Assembly (NCBI GenBank): GCA_907164885.2
Contig: OU015503.1
Coordinates: forward strand, 125,165,523-125,229,522
Length of the DNA stretch: 64,000 nucleotides
Source of the DNA: Dolomedes plantarius
Lineage: Eukaryota; Arthropoda; Arachnida; Araneae; Dolomedidae
Direction of reading: 5' to 3'
The first letter of the stretch is position 1. Every line of letters begins with the position of its first letter. Shown here piece after piece: positions 10,901-23,000 of the stretch. The translations under genes and the position numbers were made by a program. The notes under the pieces are model-generated. The model was not told the origin of the DNA, made no database searches, and was given only the letters and a program-made list of their open reading frames with translations.

Positions 10901-12136
10901 AATAACCTACGGGAGAGGTATTGGATACTGAGATGTAGAAGATCCATCCGACAAGTGACATTGCGTTGTGTTAGATGCAGAAGGTTTACTGTGAACTCTG
11001 TTCAACCAGAATCCCCTGCTTTGCCAGAAGATCGAATTAGAGATGCAGCCCCGTTCGAGGTTACCGGTGTTGATCTAGCTGGTCCTTTACATTTGAGACA
11101 CGGGGGAAAATGTTGGATCGTGCTGTACACTTGTGCAGTTTACAGAGCGGTTCACTTCGAATTATTAACGTCATTGTCATCAGAAGCATTTTTGCAAACA
11201 CTGAGAAGGTTTGTTGCGAGAAGAGGCAGACCTTTAATTATATACAGTGATCGAGGTACAAATTTTTGTGGAGCTTCGAAGTTATTCGCCGACCCTGCAC
11301 ATGCAAAAATCCGTAACGAAGCTCTTGTAAAGAACATAACATGGAAATTCAACCCTCCAGCTGCACCATGGTGGGGTGGCTGGTGGGAGCGGTTAATAGG
11401 CTGTACAAAGCAAATTTTGAGAAGAGTATTGGGACGAGCAGCCTTGGACTTTGAAGAACTTTATACGGTTATATGCGATATTGAAGGCTTGATGAACTCT
11501 AGACCACTAACTACTATCTCCGAAGATACTGATGATTTGGTTCCCTTGACTCCTAATATGTTTATACAAGGAATTACAGAAACTGGACTTCCCGACCTAG
11601 ATAACCTTGAAAACGTGAATCTAAAAAGAAGATTTCGATATTTGTTAAAGTTGAAAAAAAATTTACGTAGCAGATTCAGAGTCGAGTACCTGGGGCAATT
11701 AAAAAATTCTAAAGGGATGGCTAAGAGCAACAAGAAAATTGCTGTAGGAGATATTGTTCTGGTAGGTCACGATAACCAAAGAAGAATAAATTGGCCATTG
11801 GCTAAGATAGTAGAAGTATATCCTGATAAGGATGGATTAGTTAGGGTGGCTAAAATTAAGACGGAAAACGGTTTTTTAATACGTCCAGTACAAAGACTGT
11901 ATCCTTTGGAAATTTCTACTGAGGAAAGTGGCAACATTCGAACAAAATGTACTACACTTATAGCTAAGATACCTCCTCGAGAAACTTCGAAGAGATGCAC
12001 TGATAATTCGAAGCTGTCCCCGAGTACAGACCCCAGTGCTGTCAAGAAGACGGACTCTGTTGTGAGATCCAGTCAGCAACCACGAGTTACTAGAAAGGGC
12101 AGAATCATTAAGACTCCAAATAGACTGAATTTATGA
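7862..12136 (+). CDS. pol: BEL/Pao pol polyprotein (protease, RT, RNase H, integrase)
   Basis: 1,424 residues, open throughout. In order: CCHC knuckles at about C45-C58 and C64-C76; aspartic protease (DUF1758) with DSAS at 134; reverse transcriptase with YVDN at 541-544; RNase H beginning near the catalytic Asp 709 (FCDAS); integrase zinc finger H1001/H1006/C1036/C1039; integrase core D1071, D1130, E1176 (spacing 58 and 45); and a C-terminal DUF5641-like domain to about residue 1345. The ATG at 7862 is only the first in frame; the natural start is probably through gag. Some motifs depart from the usual: DSAS instead of DSGS, YVDN instead of YVDD, DRGTNF instead of DNGTNF. I cannot say whether these are tolerated in this lineage. 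Confidence 0.9.
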   Translation: MSVYSAISQCGSHAALRPMPSAECRKVVNFTYEQRKQSLMNRGGCFKCLKLNHVSSSCRSKYNCTICGKSHHSLLCRNNQKFTPNTQGVRSDKATSVQDETLANVSSTPRVLLPTLVVVLKGDNRSLKIRAIIDSASHRSYLLESTAEKVGYKSMRKEKLKHSLFGGSSTNTCEHNVYKAYLSDIGDNYRCNFDVLNQTTICQTMPPSTQLCEDDLSDMGIRLEDCLGPIELLMGADVAGKLMTGKLKRLKSGLTAVETKLGWTVLGRTKGHSEQTENLVVTSMLATDVRIADLWELDSLGIRDPAEKQSQLELEEASGKHFEKTLSRDGDGRYVVSLPWIEGHQVLSDNKVVAERRLKSTVNALKNKGLIEDYEEVFNEWLGEKIIEEVKPDELEKTNCHYLPHRAVIKEHSTTRIRPVFDASAKEKGSFSLNDCLTKGPNYIKLIPSVLNKFRLNKYGVIADIRKAFLQIGINEADCDFLRFLWWENGDPNKMKIFRHRRVVFGVNSSPFLLGATLNYHLSNVPVYLQETATKLKMSMYVDNCVTSCDSEEEVINFIKESKEIMSSACFDLRGWMVNGLQPETSETLEETVSVLGLNWNVSEDTLYCDPKFSDYEDLNLSKRIILSLASQIFDPIGFLCPVILIPKILLQECWRRKLPWDARLPSDLEKKFQKWKNELKFLQDIRIPRRILRNSDLDTNLSFHVFCDASQHAYATCIYLRQENNFGAKCQLVQARARVAPLKSVSISRLELLACCLGVRLMNSIKKDFPYERAQIFYWTDSMNALFWIKNQEAWAVFVMNRVIEIRSLSNTDEWKFVPGSMNPSDLPSRGCNADVLLESVWWEGPEFLKTPISEWPKHKASPEMHIVNSEKKKSIISALNTENTGKFYERYSSYMKLLRITAWICRFISNIRNSHRTSGELNNKELKHAEIILMKMVQREEFPNGIEGRLQRLHPMVDKEGLLRVKSLILRSKDSTDFRLPIILPGNHYIVQRLIEWKHKELNHAGVQILMNNLRERYWILRCRRSIRQVTLRCVRCRRFTVNSVQPESPALPEDRIRDAAPFEVTGVDLAGPLHLRHGGKCWIVLYTCAVYRAVHFELLTSLSSEAFLQTLRRFVARRGRPLIIYSDRGTNFCGASKLFADPAHAKIRNEALVKNITWKFNPPAAPWWGGWWERLIGCTKQILRRVLGRAALDFEELYTVICDIEGLMNSRPLTTISEDTDDLVPLTPNMFIQGITETGLPDLDNLENVNLKRRFRYLLKLKKNLRSRFRVEYLGQLKNSKGMAKSNKKIAVGDIVLVGHDNQRRINWPLAKIVEVYPDKDGLVRVAKIKTENGFLIRPVQRLYPLEISTEESGNIRTKCTTLIAKIPPRETSKRCTDNSKLSPSTDPSAVKKTDSVVRSSQQPRVTRKGRIIKTPNRLNL

Positions 12137-12241
12137 ACTCATTGACTATTTTCTTTGCTTCCCATTTATTTGTTTATTGTAACATGTTTATTAATGTTTT
12201 CTTTTCCTTTTGTTTGATTTTGAGCCTTGGTGACCAAAACC

Positions 12242-12254
12242 AAAGGTGGGAGGA
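12242..12254 (+). other. Polypurine tract
   Basis: AAAGGTGGGAGGA lies directly before the 3' LTR; the uninterrupted purine run GGGAGGA touches the LTR start. This is the expected plus-strand primer. Confidence 0.7.
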
Positions 12255-12646
12255 TGACCCGTTCTTACCAGCAGGTGGCGGGTCCGTGTTTTGATTATTG
12301 CCTTGGCCTTGGAGGTTTGGCATGTAGGAAAGAACTAGATCCATGGTCATGTGTTTTTTTGTACTCTATTCTCTCTTTTAGGTTGGAAGTAGTCGCTTAA
12401 AAGTGCTATTCTAAAGAAAGCTTTTATAGCTGATGGTTGTAATATTTAGACAGTGGTGTAATTCGCCTCTGAATGTGCTAGTTTCTTCATGTAAATCTTA
12501 AGAATAAATGTTTTGTGATGTACAAAGACCATGATTTTGCCTGAATCCACACTGACTACAAAACAACGCCGGCGTAATCGAAAAGACCCGTCAGGTAAAC
12601 TAAGATTTTAATTATAATTTCTAGTTTGGAATTTTGAGACGGGACA
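12255..12646 (+). repeat. 3' LTR of the BEL/Pao element
   Basis: 392 bp, indistinguishable from the 5' LTR on a line-by-line reading. It carries the same AATAAA (12503-12508) and the same CTCF-like CCAGCAGGTGGCGG (12268-12281), about 650 bp from the RPL24 start codon. Confidence 0.95.
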
Positions 12647-12769
12647 CACCTAGCAAGCGTTAGCTAACAGGCGACCGGATATTTCGCTCTTTTTGGGCAT
12701 TTGAATACGAATCGGCTAAAGAGCTAACTAGCTAACCAGCTAAAGAGCTAAAACGTTACATTGAATTGG

Positions 12770-12929
12770 GGGATGAAATTTTTAAGAACTCATAACCGGT
12801 AGAGAAACGCTCAGAAGATTGATTTCTTAACTCGCAACTTTTCCAATTCATTCCGGGACGCCATCTTCACAATCAAGGCTTAAGTTGTATGAAGCATTTG
12901 TGTAGCGGAGTAACTGCAGAAACTTCAAG
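12770..12929 (+). promoter_or_regulatory. RPL24 core promoter and 5' leader
   Basis: Only 160 bp separate the transposon edge from the RPL24 start codon. No TATA box is seen. The pyrimidine tract CTTTTCC at 12838-12844 is the best candidate for a 5'TOP start, the element that marks ribosomal protein mRNAs; it would give a leader of about 90 nt. CGCCATCTT follows at 12859-12867. The start site is inference. Confidence 0.5.
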
Positions 12930-15900
12930 ATGAAGTAAGTACTTGACACCGATTTCAATCTTAATGAATCGTATCAATTTAATATGTTTTATAATATTTA
13001 TTATTATTTATTTGTAGGATAGAACTGTGTCCGTACAGTGGGTACAAAATTTATCCTGGTCATGGAAAAAGAATGATCAAAACAGATGGAAAAGTAAGTG
13101 TTATCATAAGTCTTAAATATATATGTTTAACAGGAGAAAGGACGGTTTCATGCTATAAGAATCTTCATTTTTTTTTATTTATTTGAAGTATTATCATGGT
13201 GGTTCCATTTGATTCGTTTACTGTTTTTACTAGATTGCTTCTTAAATAATTTTACGTAACACAGACCATTGAATCGTTTTTATTTAAATGCTTAACTTAA
13301 GCTTTTAAAATTCAAATAACATGCGTAATCAGTAATTTGACTCCATACTTGAGCGGATATGTGTGTGTATTCTGCCAACATTTTCAACGTTGGAATCAAT
13401 GCCACTTGTATATTTTTGATCATCGGGAAATCTACAGGATACATTTTTTATTTCGTAAATCTTTCCACGGGGGAATAATGCAATCAAATTTCTTAGTTTG
13501 TGGTCTATTTTTAATATATGACCAAGTGGTGGCTTAGCTTCTGCCCAGTACCTTCGGAAACTTGGATTCGTTTAGTTAGATCGTAAATAGAAGGAACCAG
13601 ATCTTATCTTTCACATATGGCATTTTACAGAGGTGTATAGACCGCAGTTAGCTGGTGTTTCATTCTTCCTTGCTTTAAATATTGTTTTAATTGATGGTTC
13701 ATGAATTCACTTCCATTATCTGTTCTTAGATTCTATTTGTTTTATTCTACTTCCTTTTTCGTTCTCCATTACTGTAATGACTACTTTTTACTGAGTTTCG
13801 AATGCTTCACCTTTATAGCGTAGAGATTTAATGAATAATTTCTTGAGAAATTGGTTATCCACATTTGTTAAATAATATTTAGCACCTCTTACAGATTCGT
13901 CTATTGGTCTAATGCGATCTACATGAATCAAATGGTGTTTGTGATGACTGTGGTGTTTTCACATCTTTAAATGGTTTTCTGAAATATTTATGCAGGTTTC
14001 ACATGGTTCTAGTTTTGCTATCTCACATTCAAATTTATGTACTTCATAAGGATCATATAATCTTCATTTAAATGTCCTTATCTTTTATGCCAATTGTTCC
14101 ATGATGTTGTTTCTACAGTATAGAAGTCTTGGAACAGATGTAGTATACGCAACGGGCCATCGCGCCAAAATCCCGTTCAGAGACCTGTTAGGCTTAAACT
14201 GCGAAATGTAAACAATAAATTCTTAAACTTACTGCTGGCTTTATGAAACTCGTAGGTGCGCACAGGATCTTTGCATCGCTCAGATACCCTTGCTTCACTC
14301 TGTTATGCATCCGTCCAAAAACATTACAGAAAATCCCCAGCCGCTGGCTGTTGTACAGTAAAAAAAAACTTCCGCCGGCTGTAGCGGTCAAGTCTCTCCT
14401 TTTTTGTTGTTGTTGTGTGTGTGTGTGTGCTGTTAAAATCTACATCATTCTCTGATAGTATATGTGCTGCATTTTTGTTCAGTAGTATTCTCATTTTGTA
14501 TTCTGTAAGTTTATTAACAGGCGTGTAATTTCTGTTAAAATTTCACTTTTACCAATCATTTAAGTTGATCCCATGATATAATTGATGAATCATCTGCCAA
14601 TTTTTTTTCTTCTGATTCAGTTCAACATTCATTATCAAATTTCTGTTTGATGTCATGTGACATGTCACTCCATTACGAAGTCTTCATTCATCTTCTGGAT
14701 CAGAAAATTCCATTACAGTTAATGTTGTGCTTTCCCATTTGGTTCTTCTTCCTAATATTTTGGGAATTGTGCCAGAAATCTATAGCTTAATGTCCAGGTT
14801 TAGAACAAATATAGCAGGTACTTCTCTTACACAGATGCCACTAGGTGTGAAATGTTAAAGTTGCTAAGTCATTTCCTATCATAAATGTAAGAATGGGAAA
14901 TAATATGACAGAATGTCTGTTGTCAAAATTATTTCATTATATATAAGAAAAGTATAAATACAAATAAAAAGACAAAATTAAATTTTAACAGCAGGCATGA
15001 AATGGTAAATATCTTGCAGCATTGCTGAAAACATAAGTTTTTGAATTTGAATTCATACACCACCACATGAATTCTATAAAGTACAATTCTAAATGGTGGT
15101 GAGAAGTACCTGGCTGGCATTTACTATTCCATTTCGAACTGTCCCATAATTGCTGAACAGTTTGAGAATGAGATCCAGTTTCTGAGTCTACAAAATTATA
15201 CTTTGTGGTTGACAGAGAAATGTTCATAGCCAGCATCTTGCGATTCATCTGTCATATGCTTTCCAGCAATCTGAAAAGAAATACTTCCATATATTCCTCA
15301 ATTGCGAACATTAAGGTTTTGCTTGAACAATCTGGAATGGCGACAAGAAAACATTCTTTTGTTTCCTAACATAGTCCGTAAAAAGCAGACTGGTTTAGAG
15401 AGACACCCAGCACTATTTTCTTCTCGTAAATAGACTTTTGTCTATTTGAACCACTTGATTGACATTTACATTTGGTGCCAAGTGGCATCCCTTTCGTGGA
15501 AAAGTACCATATAACATTTTTCTGTCATTGTTTCTTTTCACAATATTTTCTCATTGATGAATCCTGAATGCTTTAAAATTTTCTTTATCATGAAAAGTAT
15601 CTGAACAATGCTAAAGTCTAGATGTTCTCTTTAAATTGTTTATATTTATTTTCTTTAAATTCGCTAATGCATCACTGTCTGATTGTAAACTTCAGGTAGG
15701 CCTCTTAATACAAAATCTAGAAATTCTTTGTCTTCAATTGCTGCTCCTAAATTTCTAGCATGCTGTAATAATTTTTCAGCTCTTAATAGATATTCTCCCC
15801 AATTTCCCCCTAGCATCATATACAGACTTAACATTAATTTTTGCTTCTATAATTCATTTCTTTAAATCTCCTTCATATCTAACATGCAAAGTCTAAAATT

Positions 15901-18900
15901 TCGTTGCATGTTTTGCACATTAAAATTGGAGATATTAAAATGTCACTCACAAAATAAGTGAGAATACCTTTCTTTTGTGCATCAAGCTGTTGTGCTTTCA
16001 TTATTTGGTGATTTAGCTATTAAAAAGTTATCTAAATCTTTTCCTTCAAGAATAGATTTCATTCTATATATCCATGATGTGAAATTCGTTCTATCAAATT
16101 TCGGAATCTGAAAATTCTCCAATTTCACCTCCTCGGTTTTCTGGAAAAAAAAAGTTTTGAAAAATGTTCTAATTTCTGCCATATTCCACTAAATTGGAAT
16201 CGGAATTTAAAATATCCCCTCTAGAGGTGGAACATTTTCTTCCATTCTGGGCCCATAACCTAAATGCCCTCATTTGTAAAATATTTCCCCAGGAAAAGAG
16301 ATTTGATTTCCATGGAAGATTTCTTATATATTAATGATCTTTTATAATACATGTATAAATTAAATATGAAGTTTATGAACATCCTTGAAACTTGTCTTCA
16401 GTGAAAAAATTAGCTTTGGCATTTCCTTTCAAAACATATAATCAGTTCAGAGAATACATGTAGAGTGCAAACTGACTTTAAAAAAAAAAAAATAAATATT
16501 GAATACAACCTCAACTTGCATTTCCCATGTAAATTGACTCACAGTTTATGGTGCATGTCAAATTTTACTGTGATTTCTGCAGTTCCCTTATTGATTGTTA
16601 GGAGAAATAAGCTCTCTGAGAAATCATATTCCCCTCTTATAGGTAATCAACTTGATTTATTATTAGCTTACCCTCTGATTTTCTGAGAACTGCAAATAGC
16701 ATGTTCTCAACAAAGAACTACCTGTTTCAATATTTATATTCTATAGATGTTTAATGTGGTCATACAGTGATAAGTCATTAACCCTTTTTGCTCAAGATAA
16801 ATAATTGGGCAGGTGCAAAGGGAGAATTTTTACGCATATCATAATTTCTGTTATCAGCAGTAGGCAACCACAATTCATAGTCCAGCTAAACTTTAGAAAG
16901 CTTCTCTTAAATTACCATTTGTATTAGTATCTTAGTTTGTTGGGGGATTTCCTTGGACCTACCTAAAGCATTGTGTTTTTGGCCAGTGCTTTATAGGTCT
17001 AAACTGGAGTTAATTTAGTAAAACCATTTATCAAAATTTGAAATGTAATAATATACATCAGATCAAATTATATCTAGAATATAAACAATATGATATGAAC
17101 CAAACTGGCTTTATAAGAATTCTAAATTTTTTTTTTAAACTCGAGGCTGTTATAAAATCTGCAAGACATTGATTAATGCATTTTGTATTATATAATGTTA
17201 GTATTTTGCAGGATTAAAGTTTAACTTTGTATAGGATTCAGTTCAGAATAATCTTTTCAAACACTTTAAAGCAGGACATTAAAATTTATGTTTATGGGCT
17301 TTGAGTGTTTATGTGGTCCAGTCGATATTGCTAATCTAAATGAAGATTATCCATAAATATTTTTTTATCTAATATTTAATGAAAATTCTTTTAGAAAATG
17401 AATTATTGTAAAATGTTTTTTAAAATTTCCTCTAGGTTTTTCAATTTTTAAATGGTAAGTGTGAAGCTTCACACATGATGAAGAGAAATCCAAGGAAGAT
17501 AACATGGACAGTGTTATATAGAAGAAAGCATAAGAAGGGTATTGAAGAAGAGACCAGCAAAAAGAGGACACGTCGTACTGCAAAATTCCAGAGGGCAATC
17601 GTTGGTGCTAGTTTAAGTGATATCATGGCTAAGAGGAATATGAAACCAGAAGTGAGGAAAGCTCAGAGAGATCAGGCTATTAGGTAAAAAAAAAAAATAT
17701 ATATATATATATATATAGATATTGTATTACTAACATGAATTTATAAAGTTTAAGCCATTTTGCAATATTTCAGTTTTTCAATCTTCTTTTACTTTTATAT
17801 ATAAAGAATATTTGCTTCTGAAAACCTTGCTGTAAATCCAGCGGTTACTAATACAAAGGTTTAAAAGAAATTTTGAGTGGGAAATCAAATTTTTGTTGAG
17901 AAAACTGGCCTAAAAAGGAAGACTTAGAACTTAGTTATTTCAATTAAGTAACTAACAACATGGCATAAAATATACGTAAAGTTACCAGAAAGTAAAAGAT
18001 TTTGGAGTTTTGGTTCAGTGGGAAAGAGGACCTGGGTAGCTAGGGAGAAATTCTTACATAACCTAGGAATGTTGTCCAGGACATTTTTGTGTGTGTGTGT
18101 GTGTGTTTGTTTTCTTCTAGAGTTCTTGGTTAATTGTAGATAACTTTCACTTTGTTTTCAATATAATATAAACTTGTTTCCAAAGTTGTATTTAAATGCT
18201 AACAAGAAATTCAAAACTTGCGATCAATTTATTTTATGATTTTGTCTGAGTGATCTGCTAACTTGGTGTGCTTAGCAAACTTGAAAGGCATTAATGTTTT
18301 CAGGAAACCAGCAGTTCAATTAACGGATAAAGCATTATATATTGCAACTTTGTAGAGTTCTAATTCTGGGGAAATTTAAGATATGTATGTTTTGTAAAAG
18401 TTGATGTGACCATATAATGATTTTTGGTTGCCTGCTAGTAGTGTATCCTTATTTTGTACAATTTTTGGAAACAGAATGAATCAGCATTTTTGTTAGGAGA
18501 GATATGCTGATAATCCAAGTAGATGCCTAAACTAGCACTGGCTTGAGAGTGTGAGGTTTCATCAACACTGTTATAGTCATTGGTAGTTGGACTTATGAGA
18601 TGTCATTTGCTATCTGTCTGAATCAGATTTTTTTTTTTTCTGTTTGCTACATAAGCATGGGTTAGTAGTTATTCTGTGCTCTGTGCATCGTTTTATGAGC
18701 CCTGCAAGCTAAGATAAATAATATGCCTACTCATGGCAAACATTTTAGAATTAATGTGATGTTTTTGTTTGTGTTAGTACAAATAAAGTTTGTGAATTAA
18801 TAATATGGCAGAGAGGAAAAAATTGGTTTTGCAAAGACTATGCATATGCAATTCAGTGTCCTTTCTCAATAAAATCTTCCCATGTGCAGTGTAAAATGTT

Positions 18901-19998
18901 AAGTAATTTAAGGAGGTAGAAATGACTATCCTGTGTAAAATGTTTGTGACTTCAGCAAAATGCCTAAGTAGTTTATGTGGTAAGAACAGAAACAATGTTT
19001 CATTAGAAGGAAATCTGTTATGAGACCAGTCACTCTTTGTTGAACATCCAGAATTCGAGCATTGCTTCATCAGTTGTTCATTTAAAATAAATGACTGATA
19101 GAAATAAGAATGACAGATTTATATGCCATAAGAAAATTTTGATTGCTACAAAGACAATAATTTGGAACGAGGAATATCATCCTGTTGTAGATTTGTACAT
19201 AATGTTAATCTATTGAGTTTGATTTGCTAAATCATATTTTTCTCCCATTTAAATTTAATTGTTTAATCCAAACTGAACTGCATGCTGAAAATTCCTAAAA
19301 GATGTCAGATTTTAAAAGAAAATATATAAGCAATTTTATATATTGAACATGCCATTATACCAACCAGTAAAATTGCTTTTTGCAACTAATTTTGCGTATT
19401 CTAACATTTTAGAATTTATATAAATTTTTAGATGCCTGCAAAAGATTTGATTCCTGGAGAGAGAAAAAGTCAATTTGCTTTACTGTATAAAACATTTTTA
19501 TTTTCTACAATAGAATATTCAGTATTTAAAAATTATTAACTTTATGGTATTCCTGAATTGATTCAAGAGCTAGTAAAATTTTTTAAGATTGCTCCTTAAA
19601 GGCTTCAGTAATGTTAGCAGGATTGCAAATTTATTACAATTGTAAATACTTTGTAGTGCTAGTGTAATGTAGAAAATTTCCTAGCATCAGGAAGTTCAAA
19701 ATTAAATATTTGCATTTTTGTGTGTTGTATCAGGTATGAAGATATTACCATATTTTAAGTACCATGCATTTAGTTCATCTATATATATATTATCATAATA
19801 GGTTTATTAGTGTCTTGTGATACTATAGCTATCACTAGCTACAGTTTGACTCTTTTAGAGATATTGGTTACAGAGTTATGTTTGTGTATGGTAGTGCTAA
19901 ATTTCTTATTTTTTATATTACAGGGCTGCAAAAGAAAAACAGAGAGCTGCTAAGGCTCAGAAAAAGGCAACTGCTGCACCAACTAAGGTAAGTGTAAG

Positions 19999-20055
<57 letters not shown>

Positions 20056-23000
20056 GCTTGCCCGAAAAATAAAGATACATGGCATTTAGGCAGAAAGGAA
20101 ATGCTTTAGTTCGTAGTTTGGCAATACTGTCTTCCACCTTGACTTTCGAATTCCAGGTAAGATCATTCATCATTGCTACGCTGCTTCTGTTTTGAGTAGG
20201 ACATGTTTACAATGACTGTGCCAAATGTGAAGAGTGTTCCGTCATAAGTTTTCTCAATACAAAAGTAGAAAAGCCTGCAGATATTCATGAAATTTTGTGT
20301 TAGTGGGAATATGACAAAACATTGAAACGCCATTGTGCTATTCCAAACAAACTGAGATGAATGTTGATAAGTGGTGTCCGCTTGCTCCATGACAACGCTC
20401 ATACTCACACAGCGAATGTGACTGAAGTCCTTCTCAGGATATTCATTTGGGGTTTTGATCAACTGCAACACAGCTAGACCTTGTGCCCGACAATTTCCAC
20501 TTTCTTCATATGAAGACATGTCTTGCAGGACAGCAATCCTATGATGATGAGATAAAAGATGAAGTTGAAATGTGGTTCCGGTAGCAGGTGGTAGAATTCT
20601 ATGACACTGGTATGCAGAAGCTAGTACCCGGACATAACAAATGTTTGGACATTGGTGGCAATCTATATATATAAACCGCGTAGGTATGCGGCACAAAAAT
20701 CAACAATATTTCTACAATCCAAATGGCAACGGCTTCAACTACCGGATGTAAACATTAGCGGCTGTTCGCAATTTGCAACTGTGTGTGGCTTGACGATTGC
20801 ACGTAATTTGGTAGAATTTAATTGCTGTATTTTTCTCGTGAATAATTTTAATTTATATGCTAAATAATTTTAATTTATTCATTTAATATGATTAAGTGGA
20901 GATACCTGAATTGCCAACAATAATACATACAGAGAGAAATGTAATCCACACTATATTTTAGTACTTGCTGAATTATTACTCCATTTTATAAGTGAAAATT
21001 TTCCCCAACAATTTCTTTGATGTAATGATAAGTGTAGATATATTAGTTTTGAAAAATAGTACATACAGTGAGGGATGTAATTTTTAAAATCATTGGTGTT
21101 AGGTTTCTCAGATTTATATTTAACTCTGTTCTGAAGTAATGGAAATTCACATTTTTTAATCTTGATATTTTAGAATCAGCCTTATAATGAATTTAGCAAT
21201 GGTTATAAATTTTTTGTCTGAGCTTTCACTACCCCTTAACAACGTATATTTATGATGACAGGTAATGGTAACATTCCTTACATATGTTACTTTCAATTGA
21301 GTTGTTTTGCAAAAGAAAAATATATAACTAAAAGTGACCATGCTGGTCGCGCAGTGGCTAGTTATGTAGAAAAATTATACATGGACTATGTAATAATTTA
21401 TAGTGGACACTGACAAATAAAATTTTTTTTGAATGAATACTAATCTGTATCTTTACTTTTCGGACATGCCTTGTATTATTCTTATTTAAATATTCGTATG
21501 ACTTTTCTGTTCCGTCAAAAAAGTATTGCTTGTAGTATTTCTTTTGTTTGGTGTAATAGTTTTTAATCTAATCATGTCTTATTAAAAAGCAAAAAAAACT
21601 AGTAAGTGTCAAGAAAATTAATTTTTTTCTTTTTATGTTTAACATACGTGAATACACCTATGCCAGTACACATGCAGTATACTGCATGTGTATTAGTATA
21701 TTTTAATTGTTTGAGCAATTGATATTCCAGATATTGAGTTGAGGGGTATTGGTTGAAATTTGAAATAATGTCCTTTTGATATTTTGTTTCTGGTGATTAA
21801 AAATATGAATCCTGATCTTGAATTGCTTTATTACATATAGATTTTAGGTGCTGGGGATGGTCTTTATAAGGTTAATAGACAAGTATTTTTTTAATTTCAT
21901 AATTTTCTTATGCTATTAATTTTTTAAATTGTAGACATTTTGTTGTCTGCTTTAGAAATTTGAAATGGTTAAGATTTAAAGTATATGCAGAGTTAACTAA
22001 ATACGTCAATTGAAAATGAAGAAAATTGATTTCAAATAGTGGAATTTTTTTATGCATTGCTTGTTATGCAAATTTTTGAAATTTAAGTGATGTTACTGGT
22101 GATAAACTTAAAACAATTAATAAAATAAATTAATGCTTTTAAAATAAATGAATCTATCAGTACTTTAGGGGATTTTTAAAAAAGAAAATCTTGTACATAA
22201 GTTATTGATGAAATGCTACATTAAAATATGAAACTTCTAAGGCATCCAGTAATGGTTCGGAAAAGAAAGTGGTCGTTTTGCAGGGTGGCTGGCTAAGTTT
22301 CACTTTACATAAAAGCTCTCATGTTTATCAAAAATCATATGATTTCACAAAATGAAACATAAATGCACTTATTTCAAAATCATGGTAAAATGCAGGCTTC
22401 ACAACTATTATAAGATTAAAAGAATTTTATTACTTTTAGCATTTCTTTACTTAAAATAAATTTAGTTTCAGTTAAAAATAAAATTAATGAAATTTTTATA
22501 TTACAATACGTAAACATGTGTCTGTAATAAACGATTTACACAGTTCAGGTATATCTTAACCAAAAGATTAAAAAAAATGCCATGACTTTGCAACAAAGCC
22601 TGGGGAATTTTTACAAAATTCCCTGACAGTTTTCTAATACGAATGGCCTAAATACTTGTTAAGAGGTTTTTAAAGGTATAGGTCAGGGGTGGCCAACAAG
22701 TTGATCGCTCGCGATGTCTGAACTTAGAAACTGGTTAGACTACGTGATAAATAGAGGAGTAATTTACCCTAGTTAGGTTGGCAGTAAGGGTTTTGTTTAC
22801 ACTGCACTAGACCGGGACTGTAATTCAATCTGAGACCGAACACATACCATGGCACCTGTGCTTTCCAAGCATAAGAAAATTGTCATTGATATATGCCTAA
22901 TTATGATTCAGGGACATGCAAACTCAGTCTTCCCATTAATGTTAACGTAATAAATTCTAAATCTGTCTTTATCTGTAGCTAATTTGAACTAATATTGTCA

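Larger units (their letters stand above)
6075..12646 (+). mobile_element. BEL/Pao LTR retrotransposon, full length
   Basis: The element is complete in outline: 5' LTR, primer binding site, gag, pol (protease, reverse transcriptase, RNase H, integrase), polypurine tract and 3' LTR. The two 392-bp LTRs look identical base for base, and the 5-bp target CACCT is duplicated at 6070-6074 and 12647-12651, so the insertion is recent. Domain order with integrase last, the long BEL-type spacer and a DUF1759-like gag place it in BEL/Pao rather than Gypsy or Copia. It sits within 125 bp of the right end of the 3.7-kb inverted-terminus element and just upstream of RPL24, in the same orientation as that gene. 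The gag/pol frame change (see gag) may or may not disable it. Confidence 0.95.
2473..12769. mobile_element. Non-coding element with inverted termini, split by a BEL/Pao insertion
   Basis: The left end (from 2473) and the reverse complement of the right end (to 12769) share AATTCAATGTAACG followed by TTTAGCTCTTTAGC with one mismatch, then a looser block ending in ATTCAAATG about 60-70 bp further in. Removing the retrotransposon and one copy of its target duplication leaves about 3.7 kb. I see no transposase frame; the interior is AT-rich with diverged tandem repeats and palindromes. The superfamily is unclear because the target duplication is not resolved (GGG on both sides is the only candidate). 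A CCAAT-containing GC-richer block lies at 2550-2690. Confidence 0.6.

Noticed and set aside
20163..20696. 177-codon minus-strand frame in RPL24 intron 4
   Set aside because: It is antisense to mariner transposase fragments that read sensibly on the plus strand, so the frame is a shadow.
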